Positions 7,955 to 17,655 of a DNA stretch of 64,000 bases are shown piece after piece. The notes beneath the pieces are model-generated. The model did not search any database, was not told the origin of the DNA, and was given only the letters and a program-made list of their open reading frames with translations. Each line of letters starts with the position of its first letter. Within the stretch, counting starts at the first letter, position 1. The DNA comes from Anaerolineales bacterium (lineage in GTDB: Bacteria > Chloroflexota > Anaerolineae > Anaerolineales > UBA11579): the NCBI GenBank assembly GCA_019454165.1, contig CP075367.1:131971-195970 (forward strand), written 5' to 3'. Made by a program: the position numbers and the translations under genes.

Positions 7955-9370
7955 CTAGTGGCTTCCTCCGGCTTTGTGGCGCGCTTTGAGCGCGTCGGCG
8001 GTTTCTTTGCTGGGCAGAGGGACTTCCTGGCTCTGGGTGATGCCAAGCGCCTTGCGCTGGGCTTCACGCCAGCGCGCCAGGCGCTCTTTGACCTGGGCTT
8101 CGTAGCCCTGGTCAGAAGGTGTGTAGAAATAGGTGCCGAGCACGCCGCTGGGCAGGTATTGCTGCGGCGCAAAATGCTCCGGCTCGTCGTGCGGGTAGAC
8201 GTACCCCTGACCGTGCCCGAGGGCTTTGCCGTCACGGTTCTTGTCCTTGAGCGGGTCGGGCACTTCCACCATGCCATCAGCCTCGATCTTGGAATAAGCG
8301 GAGAAGTAGCCCAGGCTGCTGTTGGACTTGGGCGCGGTGGACAGATAAACGACGGCGTGCACGAGCGGGAAGATGCCCTCGGGCAGGCCGACATAATCGA
8401 AAGCCTGGGCGGCGGCGTTGGCGACGACCATACCCATCGGATCACCCATGCCAATATCTTCGCCGGCCAGGATCAGCAGGCGACGGAAGATGAAGCGCGG
8501 GTCCTCGCCGGCGTACAGCATCTTGGCCAGCCAGTAGAGCGCGGCATCCGGGTCAGAGCCGCGCACGGACTTGATGAAGGCTGAGATCGTGTCGTAATGG
8601 GCATCGCCGTCTTTGTCGTACAACACGGCGCGGCGCTGGATGGATTCTTGCGCCACAGCCAGGCTGACATGCACGACACCGTCCACCGGCGGGGTCGACT
8701 CGACCGCCAGCTCAAGGGCGTTGAGCGCGTTGCGGGCATCGCCACCGGCCACATGGATGAGGTGCTGGGCGGCGTCTTCGTCGAACATGATCTTGCGCTC
8801 GCCGTAGCCGCGCTGCGGATCCTGCAGGGCTTGCTCCAGCACGCGGCGCACGTCCTCATCGGAGAGAGGGCGCAGCTGGAACACGCGCGAGCGGGAGACC
8901 AGCGCCCCGTTGACCTCGAAATACGGGTTCTCCGTGGTGGCACCGATCAGGGTGATGGTGCCATTTTCCACATGCGGCAGCAAGGCATCCTGCTGGGCTT
9001 TGTTCCAGCGGTGGACCTCATCCACGAACAGGATGGTGCGCACATTGTGCAGGCGGCGGCGCTCTTTGGCCTCCTCGATCACGGCGATCAGGTCGGCTTT
9101 GCCGGTCATCACCGCCGAGAGGGTGACGAAGTAGGACTGCGTATGGTTGGCGATGACCATGGCCAGGGTGGTCTTGCCTGAGCCCGGCGGCCCCCACAGC
9201 AGGATGGAGGAAAAGAGCCGGTCAGCCTCGATGGCGCGCCGCAGCAGGCGGCCCTCGCCCACGATGTCGTCCTGGCCGATGTACTCTTCCAGGCGGCGGG
9301 GACGCATACGAGCGGCCAGCGGGCTTTCGGTGGCCAGGCGCTCCTTGAGGGCGTGGTCAAACAGGTCCAT
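7955..9370 (-). CDS. rarA: Replication-associated recombination protein A (RarA/MgsA AAA+ ATPase)
   Basis: A 471-residue AAA+ ATPase of the clamp-loader-like MgsA/WRNIP1 family, which acts at stalled replication forks. The N-terminus has [18 protein letters not shown], Walker [13 protein letters not shown] near residue 50, Walker [16 protein letters not shown], sensor 1 GATTENPYF and the sensor 2 region [13 protein letters not shown]. The C-terminal tetramerisation part has [16 protein letters not shown]. Length and motifs are normal. The ATG at 9370 is chosen over an upstream in-frame start because the family begins MDLFD; a TACAAT lies 10 bases before it. It heads the unit with the phosphatase, DUF3090 and SCO1664-like genes. 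Confidence 0.95.
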   Translation of the reverse strand: MDLFDHALKERLATESPLAARMRPRRLEEYIGQDDIVGEGRLLRRAIEADRLFSSILLWGPPGSGKTTLAMVIANHTQSYFVTLSAVMTGKADLIAVIEEAKERRRLHNVRTILFVDEVHRWNKAQQDALLPHVENGTITLIGATTENPYFEVNGALVSRSRVFQLRPLSDEDVRRVLEQALQDPQRGYGERKIMFDEDAAQHLIHVAGGDARNALNALELAVESTPPVDGVVHVSLAVAQESIQRRAVLYDKDGDAHYDTISAFIKSVRGSDPDAALYWLAKMLYAGEDPRFIFRRLLILAGEDIGMGDPMGMVVANAAAQAFDYVGLPEGIFPLVHAVVYLSTAPKSNSSLGYFSAYSKIEADGMVEVPDPLKDKNRDGKALGHGQGYVYPHDEPEHFAPQQYLPSGVLGTYFYTPSDQGYEAQVKERLARWREAQRKALGITQSQEVPLPSKETADALKARHKAGGSH

Positions 9371-9380
9371 AAGTAGAACG

Positions 9381-9386
9381 ATTGTA
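9381..9386 (-). promoter_or_regulatory. TACAAT -10 box of rarA
   Basis: On the minus strand TACAAT ends 10 bases before the ATG at 9370. The -35 at 17 bp (ATCTTG) is weak. A leader of about three bases is inferred. Confidence 0.4.
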
Positions 9387-9402
9387 CTGCAATGGGCTAC
9401 CC

Positions 9403-9539
9403 ACAAGATGTTGTTCGCCGGATGGGTGGGGGTGTTGCGCCGCTTTGCGGCGCGGGCCTTTTTTGCGCTAGCTGCGCTGGCGCGGCAAAATGCCAGGCTG
9501 CACCAAGACAAGATGTTGTTCGTTTTCTGGGTGAGGGTA
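9403..9539. repeat. Imperfect 32-base direct repeat flanking a GC-rich palindromic segment
   Basis: The 15-mer ACAAGATGTTGTTCG occurs at 9403-9417 and again at 9508-9522. Each copy is followed five bases later by a similar TGGGTGGGGGTG / TGGGTGAGGGTA tail, so the repeat units are about 9403-9434 and 9508-9539. Between them lies a perfect hairpin, GCGCCGC-TTT-GCGGCGC at 9437-9453, followed by a T run. The 9371-9648 interval has no convincing gene. Confidence 0.55.
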
Positions 9540-9648
9540 TAGGGTGCAACTGAAAAGATATCTGGCCGGTCTCGTGATGTAAGCATTCAGAGGCACAATA
9601 TCATCCGCGCGGGGTTTTCAGGCTAAATAACTTTTGTTGTCAACGGAA

Positions 9649-9677
9649 TTGTTATACACAATAAAGTTGTGTATAAT
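9649..9677 (+). promoter_or_regulatory. Promoter of the toxin-antitoxin operon
   Basis: TTGTTA at 9649-9654 and TATAAT at 9672-9677 are separated by 17 bases, a good sigma70-type promoter. Transcription would begin about 9684, which is itself an ATG in the antitoxin frame, so the message is predicted to be leaderless. Confidence 0.65.
9652..9676. promoter_or_regulatory. Palindromic operator overlapping the TA promoter
   Basis: TTATACACAA at 9652-9661 and its exact reverse complement TTGTGTATAA at 9667-9676 are separated by five bases. The 25-base element covers the spacer and most of the -10 box, where binding would block RNA polymerase. RHH antitoxins usually bind such palindromes as dimers, so autoregulation is the natural reading. 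Confidence 0.7.
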
Positions 9678-9683
9678 ATGCCA

Positions 9684-9941
9684 ATGCAGAAGCCTAAAAT
9701 CCAAAGGGTGCAGATACTGCTTGAAGCGCGCCAGCAGGCATATCTGGCGCGGGTATCGAAGAAAAGCGGGCGCAGCATCTCAGCCCTACTGCGCGAGCTA
9801 GTAGACGAGAAAATGAATGCCAGCGCTGAAGCAGGCTTGGCACGCGCAGCGCGCGAATTGCGAGCGGCGTATCAGACCGATCATGAATTGAACGCCTTCA
9901 GCAGCTTGGATGCCGTTGACTGGGAAGACAACGGCGAATGA
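9684..9941 (+). CDS. Ribbon-helix-helix antitoxin
   Basis: An 85-residue protein. Its N-terminal half (QRVQILLEARQQAYL then KSGRSISALLRELVDEK) fits a ribbon-helix-helix DNA-binding domain; the acidic, less ordered C-terminus (ELNAFSSLDAVDWEDNGE) would bind and neutralise the toxin. It overlaps the downstream MazF gene by four bases (ATGA). In-frame starts at 9678 and 9684 are both possible. I prefer 9684 because the -10 box ends at 9677 and the predicted transcript begins there. It is expected to repress its own promoter through the palindrome at 9652-9676. Confidence 0.82.
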   Translation: MQKPKIQRVQILLEARQQAYLARVSKKSGRSISALLRELVDEKMNASAEAGLARAARELRAAYQTDHELNAFSSLDAVDWEDNGE

Positions 9942-10282
9942 ATCCAAAAAGGGGCGAAGTTTGGCTGGTGAACCTGGATCCCGTAGTTGGGTCCGAGTTG
10001 CGCAAAACGCGGCCAGCTGTGATCGTCAGCCGAGATGAAGTTGGGGCGTTACCCGTGCGAGTTATCGTTCCCTTGACTACATGGCAAGAACGTTTTGCAC
10101 AAGCTATATGGCTTGTCCCCATCGAACAAGACGCCGGCAAGGGGATAAAGCAAAAGTCAGCGGCCGACACGGTACAAGTTCGCTCGGTGAGCGAGAAACG
10201 TCTGGTCAAACGACTAGGAGAGCTGCCAGCAACCGACTTGCAGCGCATAACTGCCGCGCTTACCATCGTCTTGCAGTTGTAG
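9938..10282 (+). CDS. mazF: MazF/PemK-family endoribonuclease toxin
   Basis: A 114-residue toxin of normal MazF length. It opens with KRGEVWLVNLDPVVGSELRKTRPAVIVS, covering the conserved RGEVW and the catalytic-site Arg/Lys region, followed by VIVPLTTW and the DTVQVRSVSEKRL strand. MazF enzymes cut single-stranded RNA at short motifs and arrest growth. The start overlaps the antitoxin stop, the usual TA arrangement. The type is II, with an RHH antitoxin rather than an AbrB-type MazE. Confidence 0.92.
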   Translation: MNPKRGEVWLVNLDPVVGSELRKTRPAVIVSRDEVGALPVRVIVPLTTWQERFAQAIWLVPIEQDAGKGIKQKSAADTVQVRSVSEKRLVKRLGELPATDLQRITAALTIVLQL

Positions 10283-10344
10283 CCAGCAAACCCAGTTTCC
10301 ATTCCATACAATATTTCAGCCCCTGGCTCGTCTTCCCTTGTAAG

Positions 10345-10911
10345 ATGAGCGAGGGAGCGATCCAAACCCTGATGGCAAGCGACGAGCGCATATCTAAGGC
10401 CGTAGAGCAGCACGAACCCCGGCTGCGCAGCTTCATCCGCGCCCGGGTGCCGGATGCGCTGGACGCCGAGGACATTCTGCAGGATGTCTTCTACGAACTG
10501 GCGCGGGCCAACCGGCTGCTGGTGCCGATCGAGCACCTGAACGGCTGGCTGTACCAGGTGGCGCGCAACCGCATCACCGACCTGTTCCGCAAGCGGCAGC
10601 CCGAGCGCCTGCGCGAGCTGGACGCCGAAGACGGCGACGAAGGCTTGCTGCTGGCAGAACTGCTGCCGGCAGCCGACGGCGGGCCGGAGGCGGCCTATGC
10701 CCGCAAAGCCATGCTGGCCGAACTGGAGCAGGCGCTGGGCGAGCTGCCAGCCGAGCAGCGAGCGGTCTTTGTGGCGCATGAGGTCGAGGGCCGCTCCTTC
10801 AATGAGATGGCCGCCGAAAGCGGCGCCAGTATCAACACCCTGCTCTCTCGCAAACGCTACGCCGTGCTGTATCTGCGCAAGCGTTTAGCATACCTTTATC
10901 AAGGATCATAG
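10345..10911 (+). CDS. ECF-type RNA polymerase sigma factor
   Basis: A 188-residue sigma-70-family protein with only regions 2 and 4. Region 2 is seen in LRSFIRARVPDALDAEDILQDVFYEL and WLYQVARNRITDLFRKR. Region 4 is ELPAEQRAVFVAHEVEGRSFNEMAAESGAS followed by LSRKRYAVLYLR. The start at 10345 is favoured; a later ATG at 10372 would also keep region 2. No anti-sigma factor with a recognisable domain is adjacent. The small membrane protein 13 bases downstream may be its regulator or its target. Confidence 0.9.
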   Translation: MSEGAIQTLMASDERISKAVEQHEPRLRSFIRARVPDALDAEDILQDVFYELARANRLLVPIEHLNGWLYQVARNRITDLFRKRQPERLRELDAEDGDEGLLLAELLPAADGGPEAAYARKAMLAELEQALGELPAEQRAVFVAHEVEGRSFNEMAAESGASINTLLSRKRYAVLYLRKRLAYLYQGS

Positions 10912-10924
10912 GAAGGATACGAAC

Positions 10925-11284
10925 ATGCAACATCATATGGAACGAAATATCGGCAAAGGCATCCGCATTGGCATCATGATCGTGATCGGGCTGGTGCTGT
11001 TCGTGACCGTGGGCGGCTTTGTGGTGCGCGGGCTATGGAACTGGCTGCTGCCTGATCTGTTCGGCTGGCCGCAGATCACCTTCTGGCAGGGGCTGGGCCT
11101 GCTGGTGCTGAGCCGCATTCTGTTCGGCGGCATCGGCGGGCCGGGCGGCCGGGGCCGCAAGGGCAAGCGCGGCCCCAAGGGCCACTGGGGGCCTCCGCAT
11201 CTCAGCGATGAGGAGCGCGAACACCTGAGACATGCAGGCCCGCCTGCGCACGAAAGCGCAGACGAAGACCGCGAAACGATGTAA
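10925..11284 (+). CDS. Small membrane protein with glycine/lysine-rich and acidic tail
   Basis: A 119-residue protein, not assigned to a family. It has two hydrophobic segments, IRIGIMIVIGLVLFVTVGGF near residues 13-32 and FWQGLGLLVLSRILFGG near 54-70. A basic glycine-rich stretch (GGRGRKGKRGPKGHWGPP) and an acidic, His-containing tail follow. A strong AGGAAGGA lies just upstream of the ATG at 10925, and only 13 bases separate it from the sigma-factor gene. Proteins of this shape are common downstream of ECF sigma genes, so a regulatory link is possible but unproven. A strong terminator follows directly. Confidence 0.75.
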   Translation: MQHHMERNIGKGIRIGIMIVIGLVLFVTVGGFVVRGLWNWLLPDLFGWPQITFWQGLGLLVLSRILFGGIGGPGGRGRKGKRGPKGHWGPPHLSDEEREHLRHAGPPAHESADEDRETM

Positions 11285-11321
11285 AACAAAGAGCGACCTC
11301 GAAAGGGGTCGCTCTTTTGTT
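11285..11321 (+). terminator. Intrinsic terminator after the sigma-factor unit
   Basis: AAGAGCGACC (11289-11298) pairs with GGTCGCTCTT (11307-11316) around an 8-base loop, followed by TTTGTT. Its T tract overlaps the -35 of the trpS leader promoter. Confidence 0.9.
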
Positions 11322-11346
11322 GTGGCCGGCCAGTCTCAGGTAGAAT
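11318..11346 (+). promoter_or_regulatory. Promoter of the trpS T-box leader
   Basis: TTGTTG at 11318-11323 and TAGAAT at 11341-11346 are 17 bases apart. The start near 11353 would place the T-box stem I at the very 5' end of the transcript. Confidence 0.5.
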
Positions 11347-11352
11347 TACGCC

Positions 11353-11586
11353 ACGCGGAAAGAGTACGCTCTGAACCGATGGCACAGAAAGCTGGAGCGC
11401 TGAGAACCAGCCCACACGCCAGAGCCGAATATGGACCCGTGCGCTGCGATGCAGCGCGAATGTTGCTTCGCAACGTTGCGCAAAATGATAAAAGCGGTGT
11501 GCGCTTAAGCGCACGCAACTGAGGTGGCACCGCGGGCTGACGCTCGTCCTCAGAGCAAATGTATTTGCTCTGAGGACGAGCGTTTT
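11353..11586 (+). ncRNA. T-box riboswitch (tryptophan-specific) controlling trpS
   Basis: The leader has the T-box landmarks in order: AAAGAGTA near 11363, an AGAAAGCTGG...GAGAACCAGC apical stem near 11385-11411, a specifier loop GAATATGGA with codon TGG at 11432-11434, and the T-box core GAGGTGGCACCGCGG at 11521-11535. TGGC in the core can pair with a tRNA end GCCA, matching the G discriminator of bacterial tRNA-Trp. CTGAGG (11519-11524) can pair with CCTCAG (11548-11553), forming an antiterminator that excludes the terminator downstream. Uncharged tRNA-Trp should therefore turn trpS on. Confidence 0.93.
11541..11586 (+). terminator. T-box leader terminator
   Basis: A perfect 20-base-pair stem, 11541-11560 with 11563-11582, two unpaired bases between, followed by TTTT. 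It lies between the T-box core and trpS and is the OFF state of the riboswitch. Confidence 0.92.
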
Positions 11587-11616
11587 CATCTTCGGCCAGG
11601 AGCACAGGAGACAAGC

Positions 11617-12606
11617 ATGACCGCAAGCAAAGGACGCATCCTCACCGGCCATCGCCCCACCGGGCCGCGCCACATCGGCCATCTGGTGGGCACGCTGGAG
11701 CAGTGGGCCAAGATGCAGGATGACTATGAGTGCTACTTCCTCATCGCTGACCTGCATGTGCTCACCACGGACTACGAGCACCCCGAGCGCATCCAGGAGA
11801 ACATCGTCAACGTGGTGGCCGACTGGCTGGCGGCCGGCATCGACCCGGCCAAGGCCACCCTGGTGCGCCAGTCGGCGCTGGCGCAGCACGCCCAGCTCTC
11901 ACAGCTGTTCGGCATGATGACCACAGTGGCGCGGCTGGAGCGCGTGCCCACCTACAAGGACCAGATCCAGAACCTGGGGCTCAACCCTTCGCTGGGCCTG
12001 CTGGCCTACCCGGTGCTGCAGAGCGCCGACATCCTGGTCTACAAGGCGAACCTGGTGCCGGTGGGCGAGGACCAGATGCCACACATCGAGCTGACCCGCG
12101 AGGTGGCCCGCCGCTTCAACACGCTGTACGGGGAAACCTTCCCCGAGCCGGATGGCCTGCTGACCAAGACGGCCCGCCTGCCGGGCGTGGACAACCGCAC
12201 GATGCACAGCTCATACAACAACGCCATCCGCTTCATTGAAAGCGAAGAGGAGACCACCAAGAAGGTCATGAGCATGTACACCGACCCGACCCGCCTGCGC
12301 GCCACCGACCCCGGCACAGTGGAGGGCAACCCGGTCTTCGAATACCATGACGTGTTCAACCCCAACAAGGATGAGGTAGAGGACTTCAAGGCCCGCTACC
12401 GCGAGGGCAAAGTGGGCGATGTAGAAGTCAAGAAGAGTCTGGCCGTGGCGCTGAACAACTATCTGCGCCCAATCCGTGAACGCCGCACCGAGTTCCTTAA
12501 AGACCCAGGCAAGGTGGTGAAAATTCTGGACGAGGGCACCGAGAAGGCCCGCCCGTTGGTGGAAGCCACATTTGACGAAGTAATGCGCAAAATGGGCCTT
12601 CGCTAA
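11617..12606 (+). CDS. trpS: Tryptophan-tRNA ligase with an eroded KMSKS loop
   Basis: A 329-residue class I aminoacyl-tRNA synthetase that charges tRNA-Trp. The HIGH motif is intact in GPRHIGHLVGTL near residue 19, and GEDQMPHIELTREVARRFN is the typical TrpRS segment. Where family members have KMSKSYNNAI, this protein has TMHSSYNNAI, so both lysines of the KMSKS loop are lost. The rest of the C-terminal region (KKVMSMYTDPTR, NPVFEYHDVF) is well conserved, so the gene is not decaying. The ATG at 11617 follows a GGAG and sits behind the T-box leader. A 15-bp palindromic terminator follows the stop. Confidence 0.93.
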   Translation: MTASKGRILTGHRPTGPRHIGHLVGTLEQWAKMQDDYECYFLIADLHVLTTDYEHPERIQENIVNVVADWLAAGIDPAKATLVRQSALAQHAQLSQLFGMMTTVARLERVPTYKDQIQNLGLNPSLGLLAYPVLQSADILVYKANLVPVGEDQMPHIELTREVARRFNTLYGETFPEPDGLLTKTARLPGVDNRTMHSSYNNAIRFIESEEETTKKVMSMYTDPTRLRATDPGTVEGNPVFEYHDVFNPNKDEVEDFKARYREGKVGDVEVKKSLAVALNNYLRPIRERRTEFLKDPGKVVKILDEGTEKARPLVEATFDEVMRKMGLR

Positions 12607-12626
12607 GCCCGCCACCGCGCCAACCT

Positions 12627-12660
12627 TGCAAAAACGCCCGCAAATGCGGGCGTTTTTGCA
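12627..12660. terminator. Intrinsic terminator after trpS
   Basis: A perfect 15-bp palindrome (12627-12641 with 12646-12660) around an AAAT loop, with A and T runs on both sides. The core CGCCCGC-AAAT-GCGGGCG is identical to that of the terminator at 43107-43146. Confidence 0.9.
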
Positions 12661-12736
12661 TCGTAGAACGGAAGGTGGTATCCTAAACTCCCCGGTGGCA
12701 CTCGCACGCCACCCAACCGTCACCGAACAGGACCGA

Positions 12737-14512
<1,776 letters not shown>

Positions 14513-14524
14513 CCACAGGACCTT

Positions 14525-16336
14525 ATGGGCTTTTTCTCCGGACTCGACGCGGAACAATACGACCGCCAATATAGTGACAAGCAACTGATCCAGCGCATGG
14601 CGGATTACTTCAAGCCGCACATGAACAAACTGTGGGCCATTGGCACCCTGGCGCTGCTGACCGCCGTCACGGCCGCGGCCGTGCCGCTGCTGCTGGCGCG
14701 CGCTCTCGACGAAATGAGCGCTCAGCTTACCCCACAGCGGATCTGGCTGCTGGTCGGCGTGGTGTTTCTCTCCGGCTTTCTGAGCTGGGCGGCCAACTGG
14801 TGGCGCCGCCGCCTGACGGCACGGGCCATCGGCGATGTGATCCTGGCCATCCGCCTGGACGGCTTCCAGGCCGCCATGTCGCACGACCTTTCGTTCTACG
14901 ACGAGAACCCATCCGGCAAGGTGGTCTCGCGCATTACGTCAGACACGCGCGAGTACGGCGATATGGTGGTGCTGATCACCGACCTTATTTCGCAGTTCGG
15001 CCAGGCCATCCTGGTAGGCATCGTGCTGATCGTCATCAACTGGCGGCTGTCGCTGTACCTGTTCGGCATGCTGCCGATCGTGTATTGGATGGCAACCCTG
15101 TTCCGCGAAGCCGCCCGGCGCACCACCCGCACGGGCATGCGCGCCATGGGCAACGTCAACTCGGTCATCAAGGAGACGATCAGCGGTATTGCGGTGGCCA
15201 AGAACTTCCGCCAGGAAGAAGCCATCTTCAAGGAATTCGACACCGGCAACCGCGGCTCGTTCGAGGTGAACTTGCGGCGCGGCTTCGTGCTCAGCATGGT
15301 CTTCCCGGTGCTGAATGCGATGGCGGCGCTGGGCACGGCCCTGCTGCTGTACGTGGGCGGCATGAGTGTGGCGGCTATGGTCATCACGGCGGGGGCCTGG
15401 TATCTGTTCCTGCAAGGCTTGGACCGCTTCTGGTTCCCAGTGCTCAACCTCTCCGCGTTCTGGACGCAATTGCAGTCCGGCCTGGCTGCGGCCGAGCGCT
15501 CGTTCGCCCTGATCGACGCCGAGCCGCGGGTGGTGCAGACGGCCAAGCTGCGTGTGGCGCGCTTCAAGGGCGATATTCGCTTCGAGCACGTCAACTTCCG
15601 CTACACCGAAGGCGAGCCGATCCTGCGTGACTTCAGCCTGCATATTCGCCCGGGCGAGACGGTGGCGCTGGTCGGGCACACCGGGGCAGGCAAGACCTCG
15701 ATCGCCAAGCTGGTCAATCGCTTCTACGAGTTCCAAGAAGGCCAACTGCTGATCGACGGCAAGGACATCCGCAGCCTGGACCTGACCGCCTATCGCCGCC
15801 AACTGGGCATCGTATCCCAAGTGCCCTTCCTGTTCGACGGCACGGTGGCGCAGAACATTCGCTACGCCGCGCCCGGCGTGAAGGATGCGGCCATCCTGCG
15901 GCTGGCCCGCCAGATCGGCAAGGGCGAGTGGCTGGAAACGCTGCCGGACGGGCTGAAGACCCAGGTGGGCGAGCGCGGCGGCCGCCTCTCGATGGGGCAG
16001 CGCCAACTGGTCTCGCTGCTGCGCGTGCTGGTGCAGAAGCCGGCCATCTTCGTGCTCGACGAGGCCACCGCCAGCATTGACCCCTTCACCGAATGGCAGA
16101 TCCAGCAGGCGCTGGATCTGATCCTGAGCAAGAGCACCAGCATCCTGATAGCCCATCGCCTCTCCACTGTGAAGGCGGCCGACCGCATCATTGTGTTGAA
16201 GGAAGGCCAGATTATCGAAGAGGGCGATCACGACGGCTTGTTGGCGCAGGGCGGGCACTACGCCACGCTGTACAACACCTACTTCCGCCACCAAAGCCTG
16301 GCGTATATCGAAGAGAGCCGCAAACTAGCGGAGTAA
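14525..16336 (+). CDS. ABC exporter half-transporter, catalytic-Glu subunit
   Basis: A 603-residue partner of the preceding gene. The membrane domain carries six helices; the ATPase domain has Walker A VGHTGAGKTSIAKL, signature LSMGQRQLVSLLR (Gly to Met at the second signature position) and Walker B FVLDEATASID with the catalytic Glu present, then AHRLSTV. Its altered signature faces the Asp-containing Walker B of the partner, so both defects fall in one composite site while the other site is fully canonical. This is the known layout of heterodimeric exporters such as TM287/288. A terminator shared with the convergent folA gene follows. Confidence 0.93.
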   Translation: MGFFSGLDAEQYDRQYSDKQLIQRMADYFKPHMNKLWAIGTLALLTAVTAAAVPLLLARALDEMSAQLTPQRIWLLVGVVFLSGFLSWAANWWRRRLTARAIGDVILAIRLDGFQAAMSHDLSFYDENPSGKVVSRITSDTREYGDMVVLITDLISQFGQAILVGIVLIVINWRLSLYLFGMLPIVYWMATLFREAARRTTRTGMRAMGNVNSVIKETISGIAVAKNFRQEEAIFKEFDTGNRGSFEVNLRRGFVLSMVFPVLNAMAALGTALLLYVGGMSVAAMVITAGAWYLFLQGLDRFWFPVLNLSAFWTQLQSGLAAAERSFALIDAEPRVVQTAKLRVARFKGDIRFEHVNFRYTEGEPILRDFSLHIRPGETVALVGHTGAGKTSIAKLVNRFYEFQEGQLLIDGKDIRSLDLTAYRRQLGIVSQVPFLFDGTVAQNIRYAAPGVKDAAILRLARQIGKGEWLETLPDGLKTQVGERGGRLSMGQRQLVSLLRVLVQKPAIFVLDEATASIDPFTEWQIQQALDLILSKSTSILIAHRLSTVKAADRIIVLKEGQIIEEGDHDGLLAQGGHYATLYNTYFRHQSLAYIEESRKLAE

Positions 16337-16342
16337 GACAAC

Positions 16343-16371
16343 AAAAAAACCGGCGAACGCCGGTTTTTTTT
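16343..16371. terminator. Bidirectional terminator between the ABC exporter and folA
   Basis: CCGGC-GAAC-GCCGG with seven A on the left and eight T on the right, so it can end transcription in both directions. The folA stop codon begins inside its right edge. Confidence 0.9.
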
Positions 16372-16864
16372 ACTGCTTGCGGGCAAGCTCGAAAATAGTG
16401 AAGTCGTGATCGTTCTTGCCGCCGGCCGCAAAGTCTTGCTGGCTGAGCAACTTCCACTGGCCCATATCGAATGCCGGGAAAAAGACATCACAGTCTGCAA
16501 CGGTCTTGACGCGGGTGAGGTAAAAGCGCTGCGCCAGCGGCAAGGCGCTTGCGAACACTTCCGCCCCACCGATGACGAACAGATCCTCCTCGCCGGCGGC
16601 CTGCGCCTCGGCCAGGGCGGCCTCAAAGCTGGCGAAGACGAGCGCATCATCCGCGCGGAACGCCGGATTGTGCGAGAGCACCAACAGCTTGCGCCCAGGC
16701 AGACGGCCGGCGACGGTGGCGTAGGTCTTGCGGCCCATGAGCACATGATGGCCCAGGGTGAGGGCGCGGAAATGCTTGAGGTCGTCGCTGAGGCGCCAGG
16801 GCATACGGCCGTTGCGGCCAATGCCCCCGTGCTCATCCACGGCGGCAATGAGCGAGATGATCAA
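16370..16864 (-). CDS. folA: Dihydrofolate reductase
   Basis: A 164-residue DHFR that regenerates tetrahydrofolate with NADPH. Conserved marks are the N-terminal [42 protein letters not shown], and [14 protein letters not shown]. The start is a TTG at 16864, overlapping the thyA stop in a TTGA, so it is translationally coupled to thymidylate synthase, which consumes the folate it regenerates. It is the last gene of the nusA operon and ends at a bidirectional terminator. Confidence 0.96.
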   Translation of the reverse strand: MIISLIAAVDEHGGIGRNGRMPWRLSDDLKHFRALTLGHHVLMGRKTYATVAGRLPGRKLLVLSHNPAFRADDALVFASFEAALAEAQAAGEEDLFVIGGAEVFASALPLAQRFYLTRVKTVADCDVFFPAFDMGQWKLLSQQDFAAGGKNDHDFTIFELARKQ

Positions 16865-17655
16865 ACTGCCACCGGGGCCTTGATGTGCGGGTGAGCCTGG
16901 TAGTCGAGCAGCGTGAAATCTTCATACGTGAAGGCGAAGATATCTTGCACGGCCGGGTTGAGCTGCATGCGCGGCAGCGGCAGTGGCTGGCGGCCCAGTT
17001 GCTCGCGGGCCTGCTCGAAATGATTGCTGTACAGATGGCAGTCGCCCAGCGAGATGACGAAGTCGCCCGGCTGCAGGCCACACACCTGCGCCACCATCAT
17101 GGTGAGCAGAGAATATGAAGCAATGTTGAATGGCAAGCCCAGAAAGATGTCGGCCGAGCGCTGGTACAGCTGGCACGACAGCTTGCCATCCGCTACATAG
17201 AACTGGAACAGCAAATGACACGGCGGCAGGGCCATCTTGGGCAGCTCGGCTACGTTCCAGGCGCTGACGATGAGCCGGCGCGAATCTGGATTGCGTTTGA
17301 TCTCGGTAATCACCCAACTGATCTGATCGACCGCCTGCCCGTCCCCCGCGGGCCAGCTGCGCCACTGGGCGCCGTACACGGGGCCCAGGTCGCCGCGTTC
17401 ATCAGCCCACTCGTCCCAGATACGCACTCCGTTTTCCTTCAGGTAGGCGGTGTTGGTGCCGCCCTGCAGGAACCACAGCAGCTCATGGATGATGGATTTG
17501 GTATGCAGTTTCTTGGTGGTGAGCAGCGGGAAGCCCTGCTGCAGGTCAAAGCGCATCTGGTGGCCGAACAGCGAACGCGTGCCGGTGCCGGTGCGGTCGT
17601 GCTTCTCCACGCCGTCTTGCAACACACGCTGCATCAGGTCCAGGTAGGTTTGCAT
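16861..17655 (-). CDS. thyA: Thymidylate synthase (ThyA type)
   Basis: A 264-residue enzyme that methylates dUMP to dTMP using methylenetetrahydrofolate. Seen are [14 protein letters not shown], the [11 protein letters not shown] segment, the active-site Cys in [12 protein letters not shown], and [17 protein letters not shown]. Length is standard. The ATG overlaps the ribF stop by one base (TGATG) and its stop overlaps folA. Both nucleotide genes are thus coupled to the tail of a translation operon, which would tie dTMP supply to growth rate. Confidence 0.97.
   Translation of the reverse strand: MQTYLDLMQRVLQDGVEKHDRTGTGTRSLFGHQMRFDLQQGFPLLTTKKLHTKSIIHELLWFLQGGTNTAYLKENGVRIWDEWADERGDLGPVYGAQWRSWPAGDGQAVDQISWVITEIKRNPDSRRLIVSAWNVAELPKMALPPCHLLFQFYVADGKLSCQLYQRSADIFLGLPFNIASYSLLTMMVAQVCGLQPGDFVISLGDCHLYSNHFEQAREQLGRQPLPLPRMQLNPAVQDIFAFTYEDFTLLDYQAHPHIKAPVAV

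Noticed and set aside
9408..9542. A 44-codon hydrophobic frame next to the TA operon (possible type I toxin)
   Set aside because: It runs through the direct repeat, has no ribosome-binding site and continues an antisense frame of rarA; no antisense RNA promoter is seen.
10345..11284. The small membrane protein as an anti-sigma factor
   Set aside because: It lacks a zinc-binding or anti-sigma-domain motif; only gene position supports the idea.
14939..16294. A 451-codon minus-strand frame opposite the second ABC exporter gene
   Set aside because: Antisense shadow; the plus-strand gene has all ABC motifs.
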